A stretch of DNA of 64,000 bases from Methylobacterium amylolyticum (GCF_030700245.1 NZ_JAUYZI010000007.1:1-64000), one strand, 5' to 3'. Counted from the stretch's first letter, positions 53,218 through 61,936 are shown. Notes: generated by a model not told the origin, from the sequence alone. Numbers and translations: made by a program.

Positions 53218-53331
53218 ATGGCTGGCCCCCGGGCTACCCACCACGCGGTCCGAATGGACGCGACCTGCCTCGCGGTCATGGCCGCCGCGCTCGCATTCGC
53301 CGGGGCCATCGTTGTGTTCGGGCGGCGGTGA
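53218..53331 (+). CDS. Doubtful single-helix small frame (37 aa)
   Basis: ATG 53218 encodes a short polar start, then one hydrophobic helix (TCLAVMAAALAFAGAIVVFG) ending in two Arg. No ribosome binding site stands out. Listed because the helix is clean and nothing else occupies the interval. Confidence 0.25.
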   Translation: MAGPRATHHAVRMDATCLAVMAAALAFAGAIVVFGRR

Positions 53332-53348
53332 GCTGGCTCTGGGGCGCG

Positions 53349-53415
53349 GGGGTGCATCCGGGGTTCAAGAACCCCACGCCCGCACAGAAAATTTCTGCAC
53401 CCCAGGTGAACCCCA
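53349..53415. promoter_or_regulatory. Candidate integrase arm-binding sites, right end
   Basis: The 19-mer at 53349-53367 is the inverted copy of 33027-33045 with a single mismatch. TGCACCCCAGGTG (53396-53408) matches the left-end 33038-33050 with one change. GGGGTTCA and TGAACCCC each occur at both island ends, about 115-120 bp inside the attachment repeats. This symmetry fits arm sites for a tyrosine integrase. Confidence 0.5.
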
Positions 53416-53482
53416 GAGCCAGAAAAGCAGAAGGGCGACCCGAGGGCCGCCCCTGCTAACTCATTGCCGGTCAATGAGATTT

Positions 53483-53528
53483 ATGGTCGGAGTGGCGGGA
53501 TTCGAACCCACGACCCCTAGTCCCCCAG
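53483..53528 (-). repeat. Right attachment site within tRNA-Pro
   Basis: Identical to 32862-32907 over 46 bp. It covers the tRNA 3' portion from the anticodon loop to CCA, plus three bases beyond. The island supplies this copy, keeping the tRNA functional. Confidence 0.9.
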
Positions 53529-53561
53529 ACTAGTGCGCTAACCGGGCTGCGCTACACTCCG
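53484..53561 (-). tRNA. tRNA-Pro(GGG), with encoded CCA
   Basis: Read on the minus strand, the acceptor stem CGGAGTG pairs with CACTCCG, followed by discriminator A and an encoded CCA. The anticodon stem CTAGT/ACTAG encloses the loop CTGGGGG, giving anticodon GGG. The T-arm carries GGGTTCGAATCCC. The gene serves as the island's integration site and is intact because the element carries a matching 3' end. Confidence 0.95.
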
Positions 53562-53699
53562 ACGCCCCTGCGGGCCCGGGGCTCATAGCTTTCGGCCTCG
53601 GGCTGCGCAACCCCCGAACGGCGCGGCCCCGCCGGACGCTGGCTCTCGCCGGGCCGGGGGGCTACGGGTGGTGCCTTCCTCCCGCACCGTCCGAGGACC

Positions 53700-54998
53700 A
53701 TGACCGACCGCCCCGTCGCCTTCGACCTGACCCGCCTCGTCACCCGCCTGCGGCACGCGAGCCCGTCGGGCATCGACCGGGTCGACCTCGCCTACGCCCG
53801 CGCCTTCCTCGCGCGGCCGGGGACGGCGGTCGGGCTCGTCTCGACGGCGGCGGGCCCCCGCGTGCTCGACCGCGAGCGGGCGCTGGCGATCGTCGAGGCC
53901 GTGGCGGCGGGCTGGGTGGAGGACCGCGACGCCGAGGCCGATCCAGTCTACGGCCGGCTCGCCGGGGGCCTCGGCGGTCAACGGGGTGGGCAACTCGGCG
54001 GGCAGGCCGGGCGCGGCGCCGCGCCGGCCGCCCCGGCGGCCCGGCAGCGGCGCCTGATCCAGGCCCGCACCGCGGCCGACATCCTGGCGCGGGGCCGGCC
54101 GCTCGCGGCCTTGCCGCGCGACGCGCTCTACCTGCACACCTCGCACCTGCGCCTCGACCGCCCCGGGCGATTCGACTGGCTCTACGACCGGCGCGACGTG
54201 CGCGCCGCCTTCTTCGTGCACGACATCATCCCGATCACGCATCCCGAGTACGGCCGGGCGGGCGAGGCGGAGCGGCACGCAGCCCGGATGCGCAGCGTCG
54301 GCCGGCACGCGGCGGCGATCCTCGTGAACTCGGCCGATACCGGCGCCCGCACGCTCGACCACCTGGAGGCCGCGGGGTTCGGACGGCCGCCCCTGGCGGT
54401 GGGACATCTCGGCGTCGAGCCCGCCTTCCGGCCGGACGGTCCGCGCTTCGCCCCCGAGCGGCCGACCTTCCTCGTCTGCGGCACGATCGAGTCGCGCAAG
54501 AACCACCTGCTGCTGTTCCAGCTCTGGCGGGTGCTGGCGGAGCGGCACGGGGCGGGCGCGCCCCGCCTCGTCGTGGTCGGGCGGCGGGGCTGGGAGGCCG
54601 AGAGCGCCCTCGACATGCTGGAGCGCTGCCCCGGGGTGCGGGCGCACGTCGTCGAGGCCGCGGGCCTCTCGACGCACGGGCTCGCCGCGCTGATGCGCAG
54701 CAGCACCGCGCTGCTGATGCCCTCCTTCGCGGAGGGCTACGGCATCCCGATCGTCGAGGCCGCCGCCTGCGGCCTGCCGGTGGTCGCCTCCGACCTCCCC
54801 GTCCACCGGGAGATCGCCGGGACGTTCGCGGAGTTCCGCGATCCCCTCGACGGGCCGGGCTGGCTCGCGGCGATCGAGGCCCTGAGCGACCCCGCCTCGC
54901 CGCTGCGCGCCGACCTCGCGGCCCGGCTGACCGGCTACGCGCCGCCGAGCTGGGCCGCGCATTTCGCCGCCGTGGGGCCGACGCTCACCGCGCTCTGA
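53700..54998 (+). CDS. GT4-family glycosyltransferase
   Basis: This is a cytosolic GT-B fold glycosyltransferase (group 1), probably in surface polysaccharide synthesis. The N-terminal half contains FFVHDIIPITHPEYG. The donor-binding half has LVCGTIESRKNHLLLF and the E-x7-E motif in FAEGYGIPIVEAAACGLPVV. A Gly/Gln/Ala-rich insert (LAGGLGGQRGGQLGGQAGRG) around residues 88-110 is unusual and looks like a repeat expansion. Length is 432 residues. It is the first gene after the tRNA. Confidence 0.88.
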   Translation: MTDRPVAFDLTRLVTRLRHASPSGIDRVDLAYARAFLARPGTAVGLVSTAAGPRVLDRERALAIVEAVAAGWVEDRDAEADPVYGRLAGGLGGQRGGQLGGQAGRGAAPAAPAARQRRLIQARTAADILARGRPLAALPRDALYLHTSHLRLDRPGRFDWLYDRRDVRAAFFVHDIIPITHPEYGRAGEAERHAARMRSVGRHAAAILVNSADTGARTLDHLEAAGFGRPPLAVGHLGVEPAFRPDGPRFAPERPTFLVCGTIESRKNHLLLFQLWRVLAERHGAGAPRLVVVGRRGWEAESALDMLERCPGVRAHVVEAAGLSTHGLAALMRSSTALLMPSFAEGYGIPIVEAAACGLPVVASDLPVHREIAGTFAEFRDPLDGPGWLAAIEALSDPASPLRADLAARLTGYAPPSWAAHFAAVGPTLTAL

Positions 54999-55121
54999 CG
55001 GCGCGCCCCTCGGTTGCGCCCCCGTGCCCTGACGAATATGGGAAAGCGTCAGTCCGCAGCGGCGACCGGGGGCGTCCGCCCTCGCGCGCGGCGTTCTCGA
55101 CGTGGAACGGAGATCCGGCCG

Positions 55122-55442
55122 ATGCGGGTGATCGACCTCGATCGGGAGGCGGTGAAGCGGGGGCTGGCCGACGGCTCGATGCTGGTGATCGACGTGCGCG
55201 AGGAGCACGAGTACGAGGCCGGGCACATCCCCGGCGCGGTGTCGCACCCGCTCTCGGCCTTCGATCCGGAGGCGCTCGCGGAACTCGTGCGCGCGGACGG
55301 CCGCCGGCCGGTGCTGGCCTGTGCCGCCGGGGTCCGCTCCACCCACGCGCTGATGGCGGCGCAGCGGGCGGGGCTCGACCTGTCCGAGCACTACAAGGGC
55401 GGGTTCAAGGACTGGTACGCGGCCGGCGAGACCATCGCCTAG
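55122..55442 (+). CDS. Rhodanese-like domain protein
   Basis: This single-domain rhodanese has 106 residues. MLVIDVREEHEYEAGHIPGA is the N-terminal signature, and the active-site Cys is in PVLACAAGVRSTHAL. It probably handles sulfane sulfur. ATG 55122 follows CGGAGA; the frame is open from 55014, but the extra part is Arg-rich and unlikely to be translated. Confidence 0.88.
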   Translation: MRVIDLDREAVKRGLADGSMLVIDVREEHEYEAGHIPGAVSHPLSAFDPEALAELVRADGRRPVLACAAGVRSTHALMAAQRAGLDLSEHYKGGFKDWYAAGETIA

Positions 55443-55665
55443 GGCGCCCTCGCGCCGGATCGGTCACCGGTCCGGCGAACGCGCGGGTCGGCGACGGCCC
55501 GGGGACGGTCCGGGAGGAGCCCGACCGCGTTTCGGCGCGTCTCCGCGCCGGGGACGGGCGCGGAGATGCGCCGGTCACGGAGATTTGGACCGGGATGTGC
55601 GCTCGCGCACAAAAAGCGTGGCGGGGCCGGATTAACGCCCGGCAGCCAAAGGACAGCACGACACG

Positions 55666-56802
55666 ATGCGCAGCCGGCTCTCAAGCCTCGTCACGATCCT
55701 CGTCGGCCTCGCCGCGGGATCCCACGCAGCCCACGCCCAGGCCCCGGGCGGCCCGCCGCCGAAGGTGACGGTCGCCAAGCCGGTGGTGCGGGAGATCGTC
55801 GAGCAGGACCAGTACACGGGCCGGTTCGACGCGATCAACTTCGTCGAGATGCGGGCCCGCGTCACGGGCTACCTCGAGAAGATCAATTTCGTCGACGGCC
55901 AGAACGTCAAGAAGGGCGAGGTCCTGTTCGTCATCGACCGCCGCCCCTACAAGGCGGCGCTGGAGCAGGCGCAGGCGGCCCTGGTCTCGGCCAAGGCGCG
56001 GCAGACCTTCACCACGACCGACCTGGAGCGCGCGCAGACGCTGTCGCGCAGCGGCAACATCTCCGAGCAGGTCACCGACCAGCGCCGCCAAGCGTCGCTC
56101 ACCGCCCAGGCCGACGTCGACAGCGCCCAGGCCGCGCTCAACAACGCGCAGCTCAACTACGACTTCACCGAGGTGAAGTCGCCGATCGACGGGCGGCTCA
56201 GCCGCCGCCTCGTGTCGGAGGGCAATATCGTCATCACCGACCAGACGCTCCTGACCACGATCGTCTCGCTCGACCCGATCTGGTTCAACTTCACCGTCGA
56301 CGAGAAGTCGTTCCTCAAGTACCAGAACACGCTCGGCATCGGCATGGGCGAGACCCAGCAGGGCAAGGGCGTGCCGATCCAGATCGCCCTGTCCGGCGAG
56401 CCCAAGCCGACCCGCAAGGGCACCCTCGACTTCGTCGACAACCGCGTCGACAACGCCACCGGCACGGTGCTGCTGCGCGCCACCGTCGTGAACGCCGACA
56501 AGTTCATCAAGCCCGGCCTGTTCGGGATCGTCTCGATGCCCGCCACGAAACCGTTCCGGGGCGTGCTGCTGCCCGACGACGCGGTGGCGGCCAACCAGGA
56601 CAAGCGGATCGTCTACCTGCTCGGGCCGGACAACGTGATCCAGCAGCGCGACGTGAAGCTCGGCCCCAAGGTCGACGGCTACCGCGTGATCCAGGACGGG
56701 CTGAAGGGCGACGAGACCGTGGTCGTCAACGGGCTGCTCCGGGTGCGGCCCGGCGCCAAGGTGACGCCGGAGACGATCGAATTGCCCCCGAGCAAGACCT
56801 GA
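55666..56802 (+). CDS. RND efflux periplasmic adaptor (membrane-fusion protein)
   Basis: This is a MexA/AcrA-type adaptor linking the pump at 56883 to an outer-membrane channel. The signal peptide (LSSLVTILVGLAAGSHAAHA) precedes the first lipoyl half (FVDGQNVKKGEVLFVIDRRP). An alpha-hairpin (TFTTTDLERAQTLSRSGNIS) follows, then the second lipoyl half (YDFTEVKSPIDGRLSRRLVS), beta-barrel and membrane-proximal domains. Length is 378 residues. No TolC-like gene is adjacent. Confidence 0.93.
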   Translation: MRSRLSSLVTILVGLAAGSHAAHAQAPGGPPPKVTVAKPVVREIVEQDQYTGRFDAINFVEMRARVTGYLEKINFVDGQNVKKGEVLFVIDRRPYKAALEQAQAALVSAKARQTFTTTDLERAQTLSRSGNISEQVTDQRRQASLTAQADVDSAQAALNNAQLNYDFTEVKSPIDGRLSRRLVSEGNIVITDQTLLTTIVSLDPIWFNFTVDEKSFLKYQNTLGIGMGETQQGKGVPIQIALSGEPKPTRKGTLDFVDNRVDNATGTVLLRATVVNADKFIKPGLFGIVSMPATKPFRGVLLPDDAVAANQDKRIVYLLGPDNVIQQRDVKLGPKVDGYRVIQDGLKGDETVVVNGLLRVRPGAKVTPETIELPPSKT

Positions 56803-56882
56803 AGACCCCACACGCTCCCCGCGCCGTCCGTCCGGCGCGAGGCCCGGCCCGGGCGACCGGCGGGCCTTGAGAGGTTCGACCG

Positions 56883-59800
56883 ATGCGTTTCGCCCACTTC
56901 TTCGTCGACCGGCCGATCTTCGCGTCGGTGACGTCGATCGTCTTCCTGATCCTCGGTTTCGTCGCCTACGAGACGCTGCCGGTCTCGCAGTACCCCGAGA
57001 TCGTGCCGCCGACCGTGACCGTGCGCGCGAGCTACCCCGGCGCCAACGCCGAGACGGTGGCCGCCACCATCGCGACGCCGATCGAGCAGGAGGTCAACGG
57101 CGTCGACAACATGCTCTACATGACGTCGCTGTCCACCAACGACGGCAACATGCTGCTGACCGTGACGTTCAAGGTCGGCACCAACCTCGATATCGCCAAC
57201 GTGCTGGTGCAGAACCGCCTCTCGGTCGCCCAGCCGCGCCTGCCGCCGGACGTGCGCAACCTCGGCGTCACCGTGCGCAAGGCCTCGCCCGACCTGATGC
57301 TGGTCGTGCACCTCCTGTCCCCGAACAAGACCTACGATCAGAGCTACCTCGCCAACTACATCTACCTGAACATCCGCGACGAGCTGCTGCGCCTCGACGG
57401 CGTCGGCGACATCACGATCTTCGGCGGCAGCGAGTACGCCGAACGCGTCTGGGTCGACCCGAACAAGCTCGCCGCCTACGGGCTGTCCGTCACCGACGTG
57501 ACGAGCGCGCTCCAGGAGCAGAACGTCCAGGTCGCCGCGGGCGCGCTGAACGCCCCGCCCGCCGTGCCCACCGCCGCCTTCCAGCTCGTGGTGCAGTCGC
57601 AGGCCCGGTTCAAGACGCCGGAAGAGTTCGCCGACGTGATCATCAAGGCCCAGGACGGGCGCTTGGTGCGGGTGAAGGACATCGCCCGCGTCGAGATGGG
57701 GCAGAAGGACTACACCACCAACTCGTTCCTCAACGACACGCCGGCGGTGGGCATCGGCGCGTTCCAGCGCCCGGGCACCAACGCCCTCGACGCGGCCGCC
57801 TCGGTGCGCGCCGTGATGGAGAACGTGAAGAAGAACTTCCCGCCGGACGTCGAGTACCGGATCGCCTACAACCCCACCGAGTTCATCGAGGAATCGATCC
57901 ACGAGGTCTACAAGACCCTGTTCGAGGCGGTGGCCCTGGTGGTCATCGTGGTGATCGTCTTCCTCCAGAGCTGGCGCACGGCGCTGATCCCGGTACTCGC
58001 GATCCCCGTGTCGCTGATCGGCACCTTCGCGGCGATGGCCCTGTTCGGCTTCTCGCTCAACAACCTGACCCTGTTCGGGCTGGTGCTCGCCATCGGCATC
58101 GTGGTCGACGACGCCATCGTCGTGGTCGAGAACGTCGAGCGCAACATGGCCGAGGGGCTCTCCCCCGGCGACGCGGCCCACAAGACCATGGACGAGGTCG
58201 GCGGCGCCGTCATCGCCATCGCCCTGGTGCTCGCGGCGGTGTTCGTGCCGACCGCCTTCATCCCCGGCATCTCGGGCCAGTTCTACAAGCAGTTCGCCCT
58301 CACCATCGCGGCCTCGACGCTGATCTCGGCCTTCAACTCGCTCACCCTGTCGCCCGCGCTCTGCAAGCTGCTCCTCAAGCCGCACCACGAGCAGCGGCCG
58401 CCGCGCTTCTTCGTGGCCCGCTTCGTCAACTGGCTCGCGAACGGCTTCAACCGCGGCTTCGAGAAGACCTCGGACTTCTACGGGCGCAGCGTCCGGATGC
58501 TGACCGGCGGCGTCATCGGCCTCGCCGCGATGCTGCTCGTGTACGCGGGCGTGATCGCCGGCACCCTGCACCTCGCGCAGACGACGCCCACCGGCTTCAT
58601 CCCGGACCAAGACCAGGGCTACCTGATCGGCGTCGTGCAGCTCCCCGCGGGCTCCTCCCTCGACCGCACCACGGCGGTGATGCTGCGCGCGGCCGCCGAG
58701 GCCCGGAAGGTCGACGGCATCGCCAACGCGGTGATCATCGCGGGCTTCGACGGGGCGACCTTCACCAACACGACCAATGCCGGCGTGATGTTCCTGACGC
58801 TGAAGAACGCCAAGGCGCGGGCCGAGCAGGGCCGCAGCGCGGCGGTCGTCACCGGCGACGTGCTGAAGGCCACGAGCAACATCGAGGAGGCGCGGGTGAT
58901 CGTCATCCCGCCGCCCCCGGTGCGCGGCCTCGGCAACGGCGGCGGCTTCAAGATGCAGGTCGAGAGCCGCCAATCCTCGTCGATCGGGCCGTTGCTCGCC
59001 GCCGCGGGCGAGTTGATCGGTCAGGCCAACCAGAGCCCGGACGTGACGCGGGTGTTCACCACCTTCGGCAACGACACGCCGCAGCTCTACCTCGACATCG
59101 ACCGCACCATCGCGCGCATGCTCAACGTGCCGCTCGGCAACGTCTTCTCCTCGGTGCAGGCCGACCTCGGCGGCACCTACGTGAACGACTTCAACACGCT
59201 GGGCCGCATCTACCAGGTGCGCCTCCAGGGCGACGCACCCTTCCGCACCTCGATCCAGGACATCTCCCAGATCAAGGTGCGCTCCTCTACCGGCGCGCTC
59301 GTGCCGCTCGGGACGCTCGCCAGCGTGCGCGACGTGACCGGTCCGCAGATCGTGCAGCGGTTCAACCTGTACTACTCGGTCCCCGTGCAGGGGGTGGCCA
59401 AGCCCGGCGTCTCGACCGGTCAGGCGCTCGAAGCGATGGAGCAGCTCGCCAAGAAGGCCCTGCCGGAGGGCTACGCCTACGACTGGACCGAGATCGCCTA
59501 CCAGCAGAAGGCGGCGAGCGGCACCGGCGCCTACGTGTTCGCGCTGGGCGTGCTGCTGGTGTTCCTCGTGCTCGCCGCGCAGTACGAATCGTGGGCGCTG
59601 CCGCTCTCGATCCTGCTGGTGGTGCCCACCGGCGTGCTGGCGGCGCTCGCCGGCGTGCAGTTCCGGGCGCAGGACAACAACATCCTGACCCAGATCGGCC
59701 TGATCGTGCTGATCGGCTTGGCGGCCAAGAACGCCATCCTGATCGTGGAGTTCGCCCACGACATCGAGCAGCGCGAGCGGCGCGGCCCGGTCGAGGCGGC

Positions 59801-60077
59801 GGTGGAGGCCTGCCGCCTGCGCCTGCGCCCGATCCTGATGACGGCCTTCGCCTTCATCCTCGGCACCCTGCCGTTGGTGGTCGCCACCGGCCCCGGCGCG
59901 GAGATGCGGCAGGCGCTCGGCACCGCGGTGTTCTTCGGGATGATCGGTGCGACCTTCTTCGGCCTGTTCCTGACGCCGGTGTTCTACGTGGTGATCCGGC
60001 ACTTCTCGCTGTGGCTCGGCCGGCTGCGCCGCAAGCCGCAAAGCGGGTCGGACGGGCATACGCCGGCCCACGCCTAG
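56883..60077 (+). CDS. RND multidrug efflux pump, HAE1/AcrB type
   Basis: This is an inner-membrane proton-driven exporter of the hydrophobic-amphiphilic class. The start FFVDRPIFASVTSIVFLILG and the porter-domain motif EIVPPTVTVRASYPGANAET are typical. In TM4, GLVLAIGIVVDDAIVVVENV holds the two proton-relay Asp residues. GFIPDQDQGYLIG opens the second half, and GLAAKNAILIVEFAHDI carries the TM10 Lys. Length is 1064 residues. Its stop codon lies within the left arm of a 20-bp hairpin repeat. Confidence 0.95.
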   Translation: MRFAHFFVDRPIFASVTSIVFLILGFVAYETLPVSQYPEIVPPTVTVRASYPGANAETVAATIATPIEQEVNGVDNMLYMTSLSTNDGNMLLTVTFKVGTNLDIANVLVQNRLSVAQPRLPPDVRNLGVTVRKASPDLMLVVHLLSPNKTYDQSYLANYIYLNIRDELLRLDGVGDITIFGGSEYAERVWVDPNKLAAYGLSVTDVTSALQEQNVQVAAGALNAPPAVPTAAFQLVVQSQARFKTPEEFADVIIKAQDGRLVRVKDIARVEMGQKDYTTNSFLNDTPAVGIGAFQRPGTNALDAAASVRAVMENVKKNFPPDVEYRIAYNPTEFIEESIHEVYKTLFEAVALVVIVVIVFLQSWRTALIPVLAIPVSLIGTFAAMALFGFSLNNLTLFGLVLAIGIVVDDAIVVVENVERNMAEGLSPGDAAHKTMDEVGGAVIAIALVLAAVFVPTAFIPGISGQFYKQFALTIAASTLISAFNSLTLSPALCKLLLKPHHEQRPPRFFVARFVNWLANGFNRGFEKTSDFYGRSVRMLTGGVIGLAAMLLVYAGVIAGTLHLAQTTPTGFIPDQDQGYLIGVVQLPAGSSLDRTTAVMLRAAAEARKVDGIANAVIIAGFDGATFTNTTNAGVMFLTLKNAKARAEQGRSAAVVTGDVLKATSNIEEARVIVIPPPPVRGLGNGGGFKMQVESRQSSSIGPLLAAAGELIGQANQSPDVTRVFTTFGNDTPQLYLDIDRTIARMLNVPLGNVFSSVQADLGGTYVNDFNTLGRIYQVRLQGDAPFRTSIQDISQIKVRSSTGALVPLGTLASVRDVTGPQIVQRFNLYYSVPVQGVAKPGVSTGQALEAMEQLAKKALPEGYAYDWTEIAYQQKAASGTGAYVFALGVLLVFLVLAAQYESWALPLSILLVVPTGVLAALAGVQFRAQDNNILTQIGLIVLIGLAAKNAILIVEFAHDIEQRERRGPVEAAVEACRLRLRPILMTAFAFILGTLPLVVATGPGAEMRQALGTAVFFGMIGATFFGLFLTPVFYVVIRHFSLWLGRLRRKPQSGSDGHTPAHA

Positions 60078-60117
60078 CGCATCGTCCTGGATATCGGATC
60101 CAGGACGATGCGCTAGG
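60073..60117 (+). terminator. 20-bp perfect hairpin overlapping the pump stop codon
   Basis: CCTAGCGCATCGTCCTGGAT (60073-60092) and its exact complement (60098-60117) enclose a five-base loop. The TAG stop of the RND gene (60075-60077) is inside the left arm. It likely ends transcription, as TTGTTTTTG follows at 60121. The sequence also looks like a dispersed repeat. Confidence 0.75.
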
Positions 60118-60178
60118 CCATTGTTTTTGCATCATCTTTTCCGAAAGCCGGTGACCGCCTTTCGGCACGATGCTCTAG
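60118..60178. repeat. Dispersed Rhizobiales-type intergenic repeat
   Basis: The stretch with TTGTTTTTGCATCATCTTTT, CCGAAAGCCGGTGACCGCC and TTTCGGCACGATGCTCTAGA closely resembles an element repeated widely in Methylobacterium and Bradyrhizobium intergenic DNA. CCGAAAG...CTTTCGG inside it forms a stem. It directly abuts the hairpin at 60073-60117. Confidence 0.6.
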
Positions 60179-60275
60179 ACGCTCCCCGCCGAGGTGGACA
60201 CCGGCTCGGCAGGGAGCGCGTCAGGACGAGGGCTCCGGCGCAGACGCGCGGCCCGAGGACGTGTAAGGCCAAGCC

Positions 60276-60767
60276 ATGCACGTCCTCGGCCGCCTCCTCC
60301 TCGGAGGGTTCGCCCTCCTGCTCGCCGTCCCCACGGGGGCGGCGGTGCTGTTTCTGGCGCTCGTGCTCGATCCGGGCGCCAACGCGTGGCTGACGCACGG
60401 GGCGCTCGCCGGCCTCGACGCGGCGCTGGGCGACATCTCCGCCGGACTGCCGCCGGAGAGCCTGTTCCTGCTGGTCGCCGGCCTCGCCCAGGCGCTGTTC
60501 GTGTTGCTGTGCCTGCCCCCGGCCCTCGTCGGCCTCGCGGGCGAGGTGCTGGGGGCGCGCGGGATCCTCTGGTACGGGGGCGGATGCGGCCTCGTTACCG
60601 CCGCCCTGCCCTGGCTGGCCCGGGGCGCGACCCGTCCGGGAGCGGCCGGGCTCGTGGCCGCCGAGGCGCGGCTGACGCTGATCCTGTTCGTGGTCGGGGC
60701 GTGCGCCGGCCTCGTCTACTGGCTGGTGGCGGGCCGCAGCGCCGGGCGGGCGCGGGCGCCGGCCTGA
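60276..60767 (+). CDS. Four-helix membrane protein, hypothetical
   Basis: This 163-residue protein has hydrophobic helices at LLLGGFALLLAVPTGAAVLF, LFVLLCLPPALVGLAGEVLG, LWYGGGCGLVTAALPWLARG and TLILFVVGACAGLVYWLVAG. It has a short basic C-terminus. Family not recognised; similar unnamed proteins are common next to housekeeping genes in this order. It converges with 60772. Confidence 0.7.
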   Translation: MHVLGRLLLGGFALLLAVPTGAAVLFLALVLDPGANAWLTHGALAGLDAALGDISAGLPPESLFLLVAGLAQALFVLLCLPPALVGLAGEVLGARGILWYGGGCGLVTAALPWLARGATRPGAAGLVAAEARLTLILFVVGACAGLVYWLVAGRSAGRARAPA

Positions 60768-60771
60768 ACCC

Positions 60772-61032
60772 TCAGCGGGTCGGACCGGTGCCGGGATCGG
60801 CGGTGGCGCCGGGCTGCGTCGCGGGCGGCAGCCCGCTCGGCACCTTCAGGTTCGGATCCTCGGCCGCGCCGGGCAGGGTCGGGGCGGGGTTGCCCTCCTT
60901 GTCGGTGGCCGGCGGCGCGGCGGTCCGGCCCGCCTCTGGCGCGGGCGTCGCACCGGGCGTCTGCGCCGTGGCCGACGCGGCCGCGCAGGCGGCGAGGGCC
61001 GCGGCCAGGACGAGCGGGGTCGGAACGCGCAG
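60772..61032 (-). CDS. Small exported Pro/Ala-rich protein with probable CTG start
   Basis: The signal segment RVPTPLVLAAALAACAAASA is followed by a Pro/Gly-rich mature part (GLPPATQPGATADPGTGPTR end). No ATG, GTG or TTG lies near the signal. CTG 61032 is preceded by a perfect AGGAGG at six bases, making it the likely start (86 residues). LAAC could be a lipobox, or cleavage may fall after ATAQ. Confidence 0.55.
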   Translation of the reverse strand: MRVPTPLVLAAALAACAAASATAQTPGATPAPEAGRTAAPPATDKEGNPAPTLPGAAEDPNLKVPSGLPPATQPGATADPGTGPTR

Positions 61033-61159
61033 GGGGTTCCTCCTGTGGTTGCGTACCACCACGAGTGCCCGCGCTTCGGGCAGGTCCGGGCACGCTCGGA
61101 CGGGCGCTTGGACGGGGCCGCGTCGCCGCGCTACAGGGGACCGCCACGGACAGGTCCCG

Positions 61160-61936
61160 ATGCTCGCCCTCCGCTCCCTCGCCTTCAACGTCTGCTTCTA
61201 CGCCGCCACGACGGTGATCGCCTTCGCCGGCCTGCCGGCGCTGGCCTCGCGGCGGCTGGTGCTGCACGTCGCCCGGACCTGGGCGCGCCTGACCCTGTGG
61301 CTGCTGCGGACGGTCGCCGGCATCGAGGTCGAGTTCCGCGGCCTGGAGAACATCCCGCCGGGGCCGCTCCTGGTGGCGGCCAAGCACCAGTCGGCGCTGG
61401 AGACCGTGGCGCTGTGCGCGATCTTCCCGAACTTCGCCTACATCCTGAAGCGCGAGCTGCTCTTCATTCCGCTGTTCGGTTGGCACCTGTCCCGGGGCGG
61501 CATGGTGGCGATCGACCGCAGCAAGGGCACCCGGGCGATGGCCCTGATGAACGCGGCGGCGGCGGAGGCGGTGCGCGACGGCCGCCAGCTCATCATCTTC
61601 CCAGAGGGCACCCGCCGCCCGCCGGGGGCGCCCCCCGCCTACAAGCAGGGCCTGTCGCACCTCTACACCGCGCTCGGCGTGCCCTGCCTGCCGGTGGCGC
61701 TGAACACCGGGCTGTTCTGGTCGCGCAACAGCCTCGTGCGCCGGCCGGGCAAGGCGGTGATCGCCTTCCTGCCGCCGATCCCGCCCGGCCTGCCCCGGCA
61801 GGAGTTCCAGGCGCTGGCGCTGGAGCGGATCGAGTCCGCCTCGAACGTCCTGATCGGCGGCGGCCTCTCCGACCTCTCCGCCGCCGGCCACACCGTGCCC
61901 GCCTCCGAGGCGCCGGCGGCCGCGCCGCGCCGCTGA
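61160..61936 (+). CDS. plsC: 1-acyl-sn-glycerol-3-phosphate acyltransferase (PlsC-like)
   Basis: This membrane enzyme makes phosphatidic acid from lysophosphatidic acid. An N-terminal hydrophobic helix precedes motif I, AAKHQSALET, where the catalytic His is followed by Glu rather than Asp (HX4E), a variant frequent in this class. Motif II is GGMVAIDRS and motif III IIFPEGTRRPPG, with PCLPVALNTG as motif IV. ATG 61160 gives 258 residues; the frame is open far upstream. Phylogenetic naming as plsC is likely but not unique. Confidence 0.85.
   Translation: MLALRSLAFNVCFYAATTVIAFAGLPALASRRLVLHVARTWARLTLWLLRTVAGIEVEFRGLENIPPGPLLVAAKHQSALETVALCAIFPNFAYILKRELLFIPLFGWHLSRGGMVAIDRSKGTRAMALMNAAAAEAVRDGRQLIIFPEGTRRPPGAPPAYKQGLSHLYTALGVPCLPVALNTGLFWSRNSLVRRPGKAVIAFLPPIPPGLPRQEFQALALERIESASNVLIGGGLSDLSAAGHTVPASEAPAAAPRR

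Larger units (their letters stand above)
32862..53528. mobile_element. Integrated island at tRNA-Pro(GGG), phage-satellite-like
   Basis: The island is bounded by identical 46-bp direct repeats (32862-32907 and 53483-53528). The right copy is the 3' part of an intact tRNA-Pro. A tyrosine integrase lies 157 bp inside the left repeat, and inverted candidate arm sites lie inside both ends. Left-half genes are of phage or satellite type, but no large terminase, portal, major capsid or tail gene is seen. The right half carries cargo, small genes and pseudogenes. It is either a phage satellite or a decayed prophage carrying accessory genes. Confidence 0.88.

Noticed and set aside
56679..60071. 1130-codon open frame on the minus strand opposite the RND pump
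   Set aside because: It is the antisense shadow of a highly conserved efflux gene, with a His/Arg/Asp/Gly-heavy product typical of such shadows.
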